Assembly: GCA_937967535.1 (NCBI GenBank) | Contig: CALCMV010000182.1 | Span: forward strand, 1 to 22,488 | Source: an uncultured Saprospiraceae bacterium | Lineage (GTDB): Bacteria; Bacteroidota; Bacteroidia; Chitinophagales; Saprospiraceae | DNA: 22,488 nucleotides | Reading direction: 5' to 3' | Shown here: in pieces, positions 7,599 through 14,586 of the stretch | Position numbering within the stretch: the stretch's first letter is position 1 | How the letters are laid out: every line of letters begins with the position of its first letter | Notes under the pieces: model-generated | What the model was told of the DNA's origin: nothing | The model's database searches: none | What the model saw: the letters and a program-made list of their open reading frames with translations, nothing else | Made by a program: the position numbers and the translations under genes

Positions 7599-8573
7599 AT
7601 GCAAAGTATAGACGGATTACGCACCCAATTCCTCCAATATTTAGAGAAAAACCGCTTTAACCAAGCACCTCAAACCCTCTACGAACCTATCAATTATATC
7701 CTCAAAATCGGTGGCAAACGCATGCGTCCGGTTATGCTATTATTGGCTTGTCGAATGTTCAAAAATGAAGTAGAAGATGCACTTCCGGCAGCCTTTGCCG
7801 TCGAGATTTTCCACAACTTTACCTTGCTGCACGATGATATTATGGACGATGCGCCTCTGCGTCGCGGCAAAGCCACCGTACATGAAAAATACGACATCAA
7901 TACCGCCATTCTCTCCGGTGATGTGATGATGATATACGCTTACCAATACCTCGCCCAATCTCCCTCCCCTCTGATTCCTGAGTTGCTTGGCATCCTCAAT
8001 CATGTAGCCATAGGCGTATGCGAAGGACAGCAATATGACATCAATTTTGAGACTGCCAAAAAAGTCAAACTCACCGAATACATGCACATGATAGAACAGA
8101 AAACCGCCGTACTACTCGCAGGTGCTATGGAAATGGGCGCACGCATCGGCGGTGCAAACAAGACAGACGCACAGCATGTCTATAATTTCGGACGCGACAT
8201 CGGTATCGCCTTCCAATTGCAGGATGATATACTCGACACCTTTGGCGACCCCGCGAAATTCGGAAAGAAAGTAGGCGGCGACATTGCCCAAAATAAAAAA
8301 ACATTTCTCACTATAAAAACCCTCGAACTCGCCGACACCACTGATACCCAAACCCTCTGCCAACTCATGCAAAGCATAGCCACCGACGAAGCCGCTAAAA
8401 TAAAGAAAGTCAAAGATTTATACGAAAAATACGACATTCGCAGCATTGCCGAGAAAGAAATGAACACTTATCTCGAAAAAGCCCTCCACCACCTCAATGC
8501 TGTAAGTGTAACAGACAATCGCAAGACAGAAATCCGCGAATTGGCACGTTATTTAATTAGTAGAGAAGTGTAA
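7599..8573 (+). CDS. Trans-isoprenyl diphosphate synthase (polyprenyl synthetase)
   Basis: The 324-residue protein has the complete all-helical trans-prenyltransferase motif set: IGGKRMRP (37-44) for the allylic substrate, the first aspartate-rich motif DDIMDD (79-84) followed by LRRGKATVH, a KT motif in EQKTA, and the second aspartate-rich motif DDILD (209-213). It condenses isopentenyl diphosphate with allylic diphosphates using magnesium in the cytoplasm. The fifth residue before the first motif is Phe74. An aromatic residue there usually limits chain length, so a C15-C20 product (FPP/GGPP) is more likely than the long menaquinone tail; this is inferred from one residue. The next gene (start 8780) has its own promoter-like box, so this gene is probably transcribed alone. 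Confidence 0.93.
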   Translation: MQSIDGLRTQFLQYLEKNRFNQAPQTLYEPINYILKIGGKRMRPVMLLLACRMFKNEVEDALPAAFAVEIFHNFTLLHDDIMDDAPLRRGKATVHEKYDINTAILSGDVMMIYAYQYLAQSPSPLIPELLGILNHVAIGVCEGQQYDINFETAKKVKLTEYMHMIEQKTAVLLAGAMEMGARIGGANKTDAQHVYNFGRDIGIAFQLQDDILDTFGDPAKFGKKVGGDIAQNKKTFLTIKTLELADTTDTQTLCQLMQSIATDEAAKIKKVKDLYEKYDIRSIAEKEMNTYLEKALHHLNAVSVTDNRKTEIRELARYLISREV

Positions 8574-8632
8574 AAATGGGTTTGTTAAGACTTAATACTT
8601 AGCAATCAAAAATATACTTCATTTTTATTGTG

Positions 8633-8640
8633 TATATTTG
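8633..8640 (+). promoter_or_regulatory. -7 box of the TPR/propeller/SPOR gene
   Basis: TATATTTG matches TAnnTTTG. It overlaps a spurious GTG start of the ORF at 8630, so translation must start later. The implied leader of about 130 bases contains two AATTCCAA-type motifs near 8670-8685 and two TTGGAATTT motifs near 8733-8765, which can pair. Confidence 0.45.
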
Positions 8641-8779
8641 TGACAACATAACACAGACATTCAACTTAAAAAAATTCCAAATTCCAATTCAGATGTCCTC
8701 GTTCAATATTTCATTAGAATTTGACAATTGGTTTTTTGGAATTTGGGTTTTGAGTTTTGGAATTTTCAAAATGATAGCG

Positions 8780-11365
8780 ATGAGAAGAAACATCATTAAA
8801 ATAACACTTTTGGTCTTGAGTATATGCGTATACTTGCCCACTATTCAGGCACAAAACAACAGCCTTAAAAAAGCTGATAAGCACTACGAATTATACGCCT
8901 TTCGACAAGCAATACCATTGTATGAAGAGGTAATGAGAAGCAGCCCGAACAACTACGATGCTGCCTCCCGCTTGGCAGAATGTTATCGTCAGATAGGCGA
9001 TATGGGCAGAGCGCGTCAATGGTATGCCAAAGCGACCGAAAATCCGAATGTTGACCCCGTAGATATTTTTTATTATGCTCAGGTTTTGCGCTCCGAAGGC
9101 AGATACAGCGAGGCAAAAGCCCGCTTTCTTCAATATGCCAAAAGCGACCCTGAACTTGGCAACCACTACGCCGGAGCTTGCGATTATGCACTCTCCAATG
9201 CCGCCGGAGATTCACAATTTGGCGTAAGCCCGACGAGCAATATCAATAGCGTAGCCTCTGATTTTGCACCTGCATTTTATATAAATCAATTGATGTTTTC
9301 GACCTTTCGCAGAGGCAATGGCAATGATAATGATGCCTTTAATCAGTTGTATATTTCGATGCGCTCCAACAACCAACTCGCTCGTCCGCAGCCACTTAGA
9401 AAAGATTTTCAAGCAATCATAAATGAGGGCAGCCCTTCATTTACAGACAATGGCAGACGAGTGGCTTATGTCAAAAACAATAATAAATTTAGCAATGGTA
9501 TCGTCCCGCTTATGGGGAGTGGTGCCAAGTTGGACATTTATCTTGCAGATGCAGCCTCGCAAAATGATTGGCAAAACGAAGAAGCATTCCCCTATAATGG
9601 TCGCAAATACTCTAACGGCTATCCATATTTGACCCCCGAAGGCAATACGCTTTACTTTGCATCGGATGTGCCGGGCGGCTACGGTGGATTTGATATTTAC
9701 ATCTGCGAAAGAATCGGTAGCGATTGGTCAGAACCCACCAATCTCGGTCCTGCCATCAATACAGGCGGCGACGAAATCAGCCCTTTTCTTGCCGGTACTA
9801 CGCTTTATTTTTCTTCCAATTGGCATGATGGATATGGTGGTTTGGATATATTTAAAAGTGTAAATATCAATGGTGAATGGAAACAAGCCGTCAACATGGG
9901 TAAAGGCATCAACTCGCCCCGCGACGATTATGATTTTATTTACAAACCTTATGAAAAAATCGCTTATTTCACCTCCAATCGCGCAGGTGGGTTGGGTTAT
10001 GACGATATTTACCAAGCCATAGCAGGAGCAACTACACCGCCGCCTACCACAGGAACACCACCCCTTGTTACCACACCACCAAGCAGCAACACTCCGCCAA
10101 CGACTACCCTTCCACCAAATACCGCACCGCCTACGACCACTACACCAAGCGGAAGTATACCCGACCGCATGACCCTCACCGTACTCGACGAAGTGACCAA
10201 ACAGCCACTTGACGGCGTACAAATCAACCTGACGGCTTGCAACGGCAGCGTCTACAATACCGACGTAAACGGCATAGCGATATTGGAGCGATTTACAGAT
10301 GATTGCACCATTCGTATCAGCAAAAGCGGCTATGGCGAAAGCCTTCACCGCTTCCCGATGCTGGCTCAACTTCAAATCGGACTCACACCGATTGAAGGCG
10401 CATTTACAGGCATCGTCATGGATTCAGAATCAGAGGCAAGACTTTCGGGTGTCTTGGTGACAGCCACCGATAAAAAGACGCAAAGCACCGTCACCGCTAC
10501 CACCGATGCCAGAGGTCGTTATGCACTCCAACTCAGCCCCGACTCCGAGTATACCTTGAGCTACTCCAAGACGGGCTACGTTGGCAATGCACGTTTGTTG
10601 AATACCCGCAGTCAGGGTTATGAGTTGGGTTTTCATGAGATGGAAGTTGCACCTTACTTTGACCCGGGCAGTGTAGTCGTTGTACCCACCACTCCTGCCC
10701 CACAACCGTCGCCGCCTCAAACCACACAGCCTAGACCACAAGCACCTGTGGTGATACAGCCACCTGTGGTGGTACAGCCTTCTACTCCTGCGCCTGCGCC
10801 ACCTACTATTATAACGACACCACCACCAACAACAACAACAACAACAACAACAGGCAAAGCATATGAAGTCCAGATAGGTGCATTCTCTGCACCGCGTCCG
10901 GGACAGTTTCGCAATCTCGAAAGCATCGGTAGCGTGTATTACGATACCAAAAATGGTTTGGCAATCTACAAAGTCGGTACATTTGGCAACTATCGCGATG
11001 CCGAGCGTGCGCGTGCCGCAGTTCGCAATAATGGCTATCCTGATGCCTTCATTCGTCGTGCTTCGCGCGACGCGCCTGTGTACACGCCGCCCACCACGAC
11101 TATCACTTCACCAACAAGCCCAAGCGGTACAGTATACAAAATCCAACTCGGTGCATTCCGCAATCCCAATACCGCAGGATTCAATCCATCGCTCCAAAAC
11201 TTTGGTACGATACAACAAATTACCCGCACCGATGGTATTACCGTTTTCCTCTTGGGCGATTTTTATAGCATGACCGAAGCCGCCGCCGCACAAGAGAACG
11301 CTAAAAATCTTGGAGTGAGTCAGGCTTTTATTGTGAAATATCGGAATGGAGTGAGGGTGAAGTAA
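8780..11365 (+). CDS. PorE-like envelope protein: TPR, PD40 propeller, two CRD-like domains, two SPOR domains
   Basis: Counting from the ATG at 8780 (861 residues), a signal peptide ends at about residue 25 (LPTIQAQ). TPR helices follow (27-140), then WD40-like PD40 repeats (155-415; YLTPEGNTLYFASD, GYGGFDIYI, GYGGLDIFKS, LGYDDIYQA). A Pro/Thr linker (418-458) leads to two carboxypeptidase-regulatory-like domains (about 463-536 and 541-622), another Pro/Thr linker and two SPOR domains (694-760 and 785-855) split by a third linker. The first half matches PorE of the type IX secretion/gliding machinery, which normally ends in an OmpA-like peptidoglycan-binding domain. Here SPOR domains, which bind stripped glycan strands, replace it. 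It is probably periplasmic and tethers an outer-membrane complex to the cell wall. An alternative ATG lies at 8771. No T9SS genes are adjacent, so that link is by architecture only. Confidence 0.88.
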   Translation: MRRNIIKITLLVLSICVYLPTIQAQNNSLKKADKHYELYAFRQAIPLYEEVMRSSPNNYDAASRLAECYRQIGDMGRARQWYAKATENPNVDPVDIFYYAQVLRSEGRYSEAKARFLQYAKSDPELGNHYAGACDYALSNAAGDSQFGVSPTSNINSVASDFAPAFYINQLMFSTFRRGNGNDNDAFNQLYISMRSNNQLARPQPLRKDFQAIINEGSPSFTDNGRRVAYVKNNNKFSNGIVPLMGSGAKLDIYLADAASQNDWQNEEAFPYNGRKYSNGYPYLTPEGNTLYFASDVPGGYGGFDIYICERIGSDWSEPTNLGPAINTGGDEISPFLAGTTLYFSSNWHDGYGGLDIFKSVNINGEWKQAVNMGKGINSPRDDYDFIYKPYEKIAYFTSNRAGGLGYDDIYQAIAGATTPPPTTGTPPLVTTPPSSNTPPTTTLPPNTAPPTTTTPSGSIPDRMTLTVLDEVTKQPLDGVQINLTACNGSVYNTDVNGIAILERFTDDCTIRISKSGYGESLHRFPMLAQLQIGLTPIEGAFTGIVMDSESEARLSGVLVTATDKKTQSTVTATTDARGRYALQLSPDSEYTLSYSKTGYVGNARLLNTRSQGYELGFHEMEVAPYFDPGSVVVVPTTPAPQPSPPQTTQPRPQAPVVIQPPVVVQPSTPAPAPPTIITTPPPTTTTTTTTGKAYEVQIGAFSAPRPGQFRNLESIGSVYYDTKNGLAIYKVGTFGNYRDAERARAAVRNNGYPDAFIRRASRDAPVYTPPTTTITSPTSPSGTVYKIQLGAFRNPNTAGFNPSLQNFGTIQQITRTDGITVFLLGDFYSMTEAAAAQENAKNLGVSQAFIVKYRNGVRVK
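10821..10853 (+). repeat. CAA/ACC microsatellite within the Pro/Thr linker
   Basis: A run of CAC then ACA triplets encodes PPPTTTTTTTTG just before the first SPOR domain. In-frame slippage here would change the linker length without breaking the protein. Confidence 0.8.
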
Positions 11366-11932
11366 GAGGGATACTTTTTAGTAGTTAAATCGTGAAGCCT
11401 TGCACAATTTTGGCAAAAAATGAATGAGTGAATGAATTTTGTTGAATGTAATTAAGTCGTACTAATGGTTTAATTCGTAATTCATTGACAACTAAAAATT
11501 ACAGTAAGTTATTGATTATTAATTAGTTATAAAACGAATAACGGGTTACGGCACTAAGTTACTCGGATGTACCATAAATCATTCATAATTAAGGTGCATT
11601 AGCACCGACACCATTTGTAACATGGCTATCCTTATCTACACACTAAAGCCGCATAGTTCCGATAGCTATCGGAAACACCCTTAAAATCTGCGGACTAATG
11701 GTGTCGGCGCGATGCGCCTTATCCGGTTGGGAGAAATCCGTTATTACAAATAGGGCTGACGCTATGCGCCTTTAAAATTTGTCTTTTTTGATTTTGGGAT
11801 AAAGTTAGTATGACTTAATTACATTCAAAATTTACTCATTATGTTAGTGACTTCGCCACCTTGAAGCCCTCGTCAAGTGAAGTGTCTGTCTCTCGTTCAC
11901 TGCCAAATGAAATGTCTCTCAGTATACCTCTT
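11364..11932. repeat. Nested inverted-repeat region in the 900-base gap
   Basis: Inverted pairs lie inside one another. AAGAGGGATACT (11364-11375) pairs with 11921-11932 (one mismatch). The 22 bases at 11442-11463 (core TTGAATGTAATTAAGTC) pair with 11807-11828 (one mismatch). TAAGGTGCATTAGCACC and following bases (11590-11615) pair with 11697-11721, and each of these arms is itself a small hairpin (GGTGC/GCACC, GGCGC/GCGCC). The palindrome TTCCGATAGCTATCGGAA (11657-11674) is at the heart. No ORF of gene quality is present on either strand. It could be a decayed mobile element or a structured RNA. Confidence 0.7.
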
Positions 11933-11939
11933 TTAATTT

Positions 11940-12275
11940 AACAAAACCTTAATAGCAAATTTTACTGATTTTTATTTAAATTTGTGGTCATTCTAAATAA
12001 GCGGACTTTGGGCAGTGGGGAATTAGGAAATTGGGAATTTAGTAAAACATTGTTTTAGAATTTTTTACAAAATAATATTAATTAAATGTTTTTTATTTCT
12101 AATAAAATGCAATTATAAATTCATTAATACATTCAACAATTAGGAAATACATAATTAGAAATTTTTAAAAAAATATTTATAATCAATTATTATTTAAAAT
12201 TTTACTTATAAAATTTTTTAATAAATTATAAACTATTCATTTTCAATTATTAATTAGAAAAAATATTTTACAAAA
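11940..12275. other. Very AT-rich non-coding stretch before the first thioredoxin lipoprotein
   Basis: No gene, tRNA or clear promoter box is visible. The part 12003-12130 (GGACTTTGGG..., GGAATTAGGAAATTGGG, then TTTTAGAATTTT and AT-rich DNA) resembles 20984-21110 in order and wording, suggesting diverged copies of one intergenic repeat. Confidence 0.45.
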
Positions 12276-12953
12276 ATGAAAAAAATACTAACATATTTTA
12301 ATGTCGCTTTGCTTATCACTGCAATGACATTCTTGATGACTTCCTGCAAATCAGATACAGCAACAGCAGAGACAGAAACAGCTACGACTACAAAAACCGT
12401 AGCACCTACCAAAACACCTCAACAACAACAACCACAACTCACAGCACAACAACGCCAAGCACAGCAAGATGCCCAACGTAAAGCACAACAGAGACAAAAA
12501 AGAAGCTACGAGCCAAAAGTACCGGGCGGAAAAATCAACTGGGTATCTTTTGAGCAAGCTGAAAAAGCTATGACAGGCAAGCCTAAAAAAGTCTTTGTAG
12601 ATGTTTACACAGAGTGGTGTGGCTGGTGCAAGCGATTGGATGCAGCTACATTTGCCGACAAGCGTGTGGCAGATTATATGAACGAAAATTATTATGCCGT
12701 AAAATTTGACGCTCAACATCCCGACCCTATCAAACTCGGCGGCAAAGAATATGCAAATCCAAGATTTGATGCTTCTAAGCCAAAAAGAGCGCGGAACGCC
12801 ACGCACCAACTGGCACAAAAATACGGTGCAAGAAGCTACCCAACCGTTCTTTTTCTTGATGAAAAAATGAATTTGATGCAAGGTGGAGCCGTTCCGGGCT
12901 ACCGCGACGCGGATGGTTTCTTACCGATTTTGCAGCAATTCAGTAAATTATAA
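12276..12953 (+). CDS. Thioredoxin-fold lipoprotein with WCGWC active site
   Basis: The 225-residue precursor has a lipoprotein signal peptide with lipobox LMTSC (Cys24). A low-complexity Thr/Gln-rich spacer follows (25-78, with many QQ and AQQRQ). The thioredoxin-like domain holds the redox motif EWCGWCKRLD (Cys115, Cys118) and the cis-proline in RSYPTVLFLDE (Pro189). The WCGWC motif and KKVFVDVYTEWC are typical of the thioredoxin_7/DUF255-like group. The protein would be lipid-anchored in the periplasm or outer membrane with the domain extended on the spacer. Reduction or repair of exported proteins is the likely role; the partner is unknown. A paralogue (13592) and a broken copy (13115-13430) lie downstream, showing tandem duplication. 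A strong terminator follows at 13026. Confidence 0.88.
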   Translation: MKKILTYFNVALLITAMTFLMTSCKSDTATAETETATTTKTVAPTKTPQQQQPQLTAQQRQAQQDAQRKAQQRQKRSYEPKVPGGKINWVSFEQAEKAMTGKPKKVFVDVYTEWCGWCKRLDAATFADKRVADYMNENYYAVKFDAQHPDPIKLGGKEYANPRFDASKPKRARNATHQLAQKYGARSYPTVLFLDEKMNLMQGGAVPGYRDADGFLPILQQFSKL

Positions 12954-13025
12954 TATCGGATTTTGAGCAATTCTCTCAATATTGATAAGTCTTAACTATC
13001 ATTTTGGGATGAATGTTATAGATAA

Positions 13026-13068
13026 AAAGAAAATGTCAGGTATCTGAAAGGTATCTGGCATTTTCTTT
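13026..13068. terminator. Terminator after the WCGWC lipoprotein gene (works on both strands)
   Basis: AAAGAAAATGTCAG (13026-13039) pairs with CTGGCATTTTCTTT (13055-13068) with one wobble pair, around a 15-base loop. The A-rich and T-rich ends allow termination in either direction. Confidence 0.8.
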
Positions 13069-13114
13069 CTATAATTCCGAAAAAATAAGTTCAGCATAAA
13101 TTCGTTTCTTATTA

Positions 13115-13430
13115 GGTGCAAGCGACTGGATGCAGCTACATTTGCCGACAAGCGTGCAGCAGTTTAAGTTTAAATAAACAATTCATTTTCAATGAATTGT
13201 AAAAAACTATGAACTATGAACCGGCAACTATGAACTGATAGCCTAATTTGAGGCTTCTAAACCCAAAAGAGCGCGAAATACTACACACAGCAATTGGCTC
13301 AAAAATACGGTGCAAAAGGCTATCCGACTATTTTTTTTCTCAATGAAAAAATGAACTTGATGCAAGCCATTTCCGGCTATCGTATGCTGATGGTTTCTTG
13401 CCGATTTTGCAACAATTCAATCAAATGTAA
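13115..13430 (+). pseudogene. Decayed tandem copy of the WCGWC thioredoxin lipoprotein gene
   Basis: Two pieces of the preceding gene are recognisable. 13115-13158 matches 12625-12668 almost base for base (GGTGCAAGCGA, then TGGATGCAGCTACATTTG), encoding the end of WCGWC and LDAATFADKR. 13248-13430 matches the last 190 bases of that gene (GCTTCTAAACCCAAAAGAG ... GATGGTTTCTTGCCGATTTTGC) to an aligned stop, but with frameshifting indels. The 5' half, lipobox and middle are missing. The gap between the pieces holds the hairpin element 13168-13200 and a low-complexity CTATGAACTATGAAC stretch. Flanks after both genes also look alike (CGAAA...AAGTTCA...TTCGTTT near 13078 and 13440). No intact reading frame is left. 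Confidence 0.85.
13168..13200. repeat. Hairpin element, copy 1
   Basis: ACAATTCATT (13178-13187) and AATGAATTGT (13191-13200) form a perfect 10-base-pair stem with a TTC loop, preceded by GTTTAAATAA. The same 33-base element recurs at 14489-14521 with three differences, two of which are a compensating change in the stem. Confidence 0.8.
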
Positions 13431-13591
13431 ACAATCAGACGAAACAAGTTCATAGTCAAGTTCGTTTCAATATAAAGAATTGATTTTCAGTTTAGTAACG
13501 AGCAAATAATAAGTTTACGATTTCGAAGGGCTTATTTTGTTTTCTTCTTAATCGTGGTTTATTATTTACTCTTTACTTAAAGTTAAATATA

Positions 13592-14164
13592 ATGAAAAAT
13601 TTTATCGTCATAGTATTAAGTCTTGGTTTGTTAGGTTTCACATCTTGCAACGATGGTACAGCAGAAAATACCGCCGTACAACCACAAGCCAAACCAAGCA
13701 TCACTACAACAACTAAACAACCTGCGGCAAAGCCCGGAACCGACTCGCCCATCAACTGGATGACCTTTGCCGAGGCACAGGCAGCCATGCAAAATGAGCC
13801 TAAAAAACTATTCGTAGATGTATATACCTATTGGTGCGGACCTTGCAAAATGTTGGATAGAAACACCTTTTCCAACCCGCAATTGGCTGAATATGTCAAC
13901 GAAAATTTTTATGCGGTCAAATTCAATGCACAGGATGAAAACGACATCCTATTTGGAGGAAAGACATTTTCCAATCCAAATTATGACCCAAATAAAGGTC
14001 AATATCGTCGCAACGGCACCAACCAACTCGCAAGTGCTATGGGTGTTCGTGCCTTTCCTACGATGGTCATTTTGAATGAGGAGTTACAAATCATGCACTC
14101 CCTCAGAGGCTACAAAACACCTCAACAACTCCAACCTCTCCTCGAACAATTTGCCAAAATATAA
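13592..14164 (+). CDS. Thioredoxin-fold lipoprotein with WCGPC active site
   Basis: The 190-residue precursor has a lipobox GFTSC (Cys19), a Thr/Pro/Lys-rich spacer (20-52) and a thioredoxin-like domain: KKLFVDVYTYWCGPCKMLD with Cys82 and Cys85, and the cis-proline in RAFPTMVILNE (Pro156). It is a clear paralogue of the 12276-12953 protein: INWxxFxEA, FVDVYT, VNENFYAVKF and NQLA line up. It has a canonical WCGPC instead of WCGWC and a shorter spacer. Different redox centres suggest different potentials or clients. It should be lipid-anchored on the periplasmic side. No TAnnTTTG box is found in 13431-13591. It ends before a strong bidirectional terminator. Confidence 0.88.
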   Translation: MKNFIVIVLSLGLLGFTSCNDGTAENTAVQPQAKPSITTTTKQPAAKPGTDSPINWMTFAEAQAAMQNEPKKLFVDVYTYWCGPCKMLDRNTFSNPQLAEYVNENFYAVKFNAQDENDILFGGKTFSNPNYDPNKGQYRRNGTNQLASAMGVRAFPTMVILNEELQIMHSLRGYKTPQQLQPLLEQFAKI

Positions 14165-14255
14165 TTTACTCAAGTTGTGAGCTTATAATTATTCAGCAAT
14201 CAGACCATTGCATTAGAGCTTAGATTTAGGCTGCTATTGATTTGGGTGATTTTAT

Positions 14256-14308
14256 AAAAAACCTTCTACATGTATGAATTATTTCCATCAGCGTAGAAGG
14301 TTTTTTTT
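14256..14308. terminator. Strong bidirectional terminator after the WCGPC lipoprotein gene
   Basis: AAAAAACCTTCTAC (14256-14269) pairs perfectly with GTAGAAGGTTTTTT (14293-14306) around a 23-base loop, and the T run continues to 14308. Confidence 0.85.
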
Positions 14309-14394
14309 GTTGAAATATTACCAAATAGAACATAATGGTATAAAAGTTTACACCAATTAACTGCGTTCCGGCATCTATATTTAAGTTTAAGTTT

Positions 14395-14492
14395 AAGTTT
14401 ATCCCGTACAGTTGTCGGGAAAGTTTTAAGTTTATCCCGTACAGTTGTCGGGAAAGTTTTAAGTTTATCCCGTACAGTTGTCGGGAAAGTTT
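14395..14492. repeat. Three perfect 33-base tandem repeats
   Basis: The unit starts AAGTTTATCCCGTACAGTTG and ends TCGGGAAAGTTTT. Copies begin at 14395, 14428 and 14461 and are identical except that the last lacks one T. Each unit contains CCCG...CGGG arms that can form a small hairpin. It is preceded by three TTTAAG hexamers (14380-14397). The identity of the copies points to recent expansion or active homogenisation. The 11-residue repeat it would encode on the minus strand is not part of a credible gene. Confidence 0.9.
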
Positions 14493-14521
14493 AAGTAAAT
14501 AATTCATTTTCAATGAATTAT
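14489..14521. repeat. Hairpin element, copy 2
   Basis: ATAATTCATT (14499-14508) and AATGAATTAT (14512-14521) form a perfect 10-base-pair stem with a TTC loop, the counterpart of 13168-13200. The C-G pair of copy 1 is T-A here. It lies just upstream of the -7 box of the vWA gene. Confidence 0.8.
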
Positions 14522-14543
14522 CATTTAAAACACTTACAATTAA

Positions 14544-14551
14544 TATTTTTG
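14544..14551 (+). promoter_or_regulatory. -7 box of the vWA lipoprotein/AlkD-like operon
   Basis: TATTTTTG matches TAnnTTTG and ends 35 bases before the ATG at 14587. No clear -33 TTTG is seen; the position expected for it falls at the end of the hairpin element. Confidence 0.45.
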
Positions 14552-14586
14552 GTTCTTTCACAACAAAAAATTCTAAACTAATTATC

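Noticed and set aside
9728..10375. Long minus-strand ORF inside the PorE-like gene
   Set aside because: It is antisense to the propeller and linker; its glycine/tryptophan-rich text is the complement of the Pro/Thr linker codons.
11366..12275. A tRNA or known riboswitch within the long gap
   Set aside because: The hairpins are nested inverted repeats; no cloverleaf, anticodon arm or recognisable riboswitch core was found by eye.
12351..12881. Minus-strand ORF of 176 codons opposite the WCGWC lipoprotein
   Set aside because: Cysteine/leucine-rich shadow of the Gln/Thr-rich sense strand; no domain, while the sense frame has a lipobox and WCGWC.
14395..14492. Possible CRISPR array
   Set aside because: The units are contiguous tandem repeats with no unique spacers, and no cas genes are nearby.
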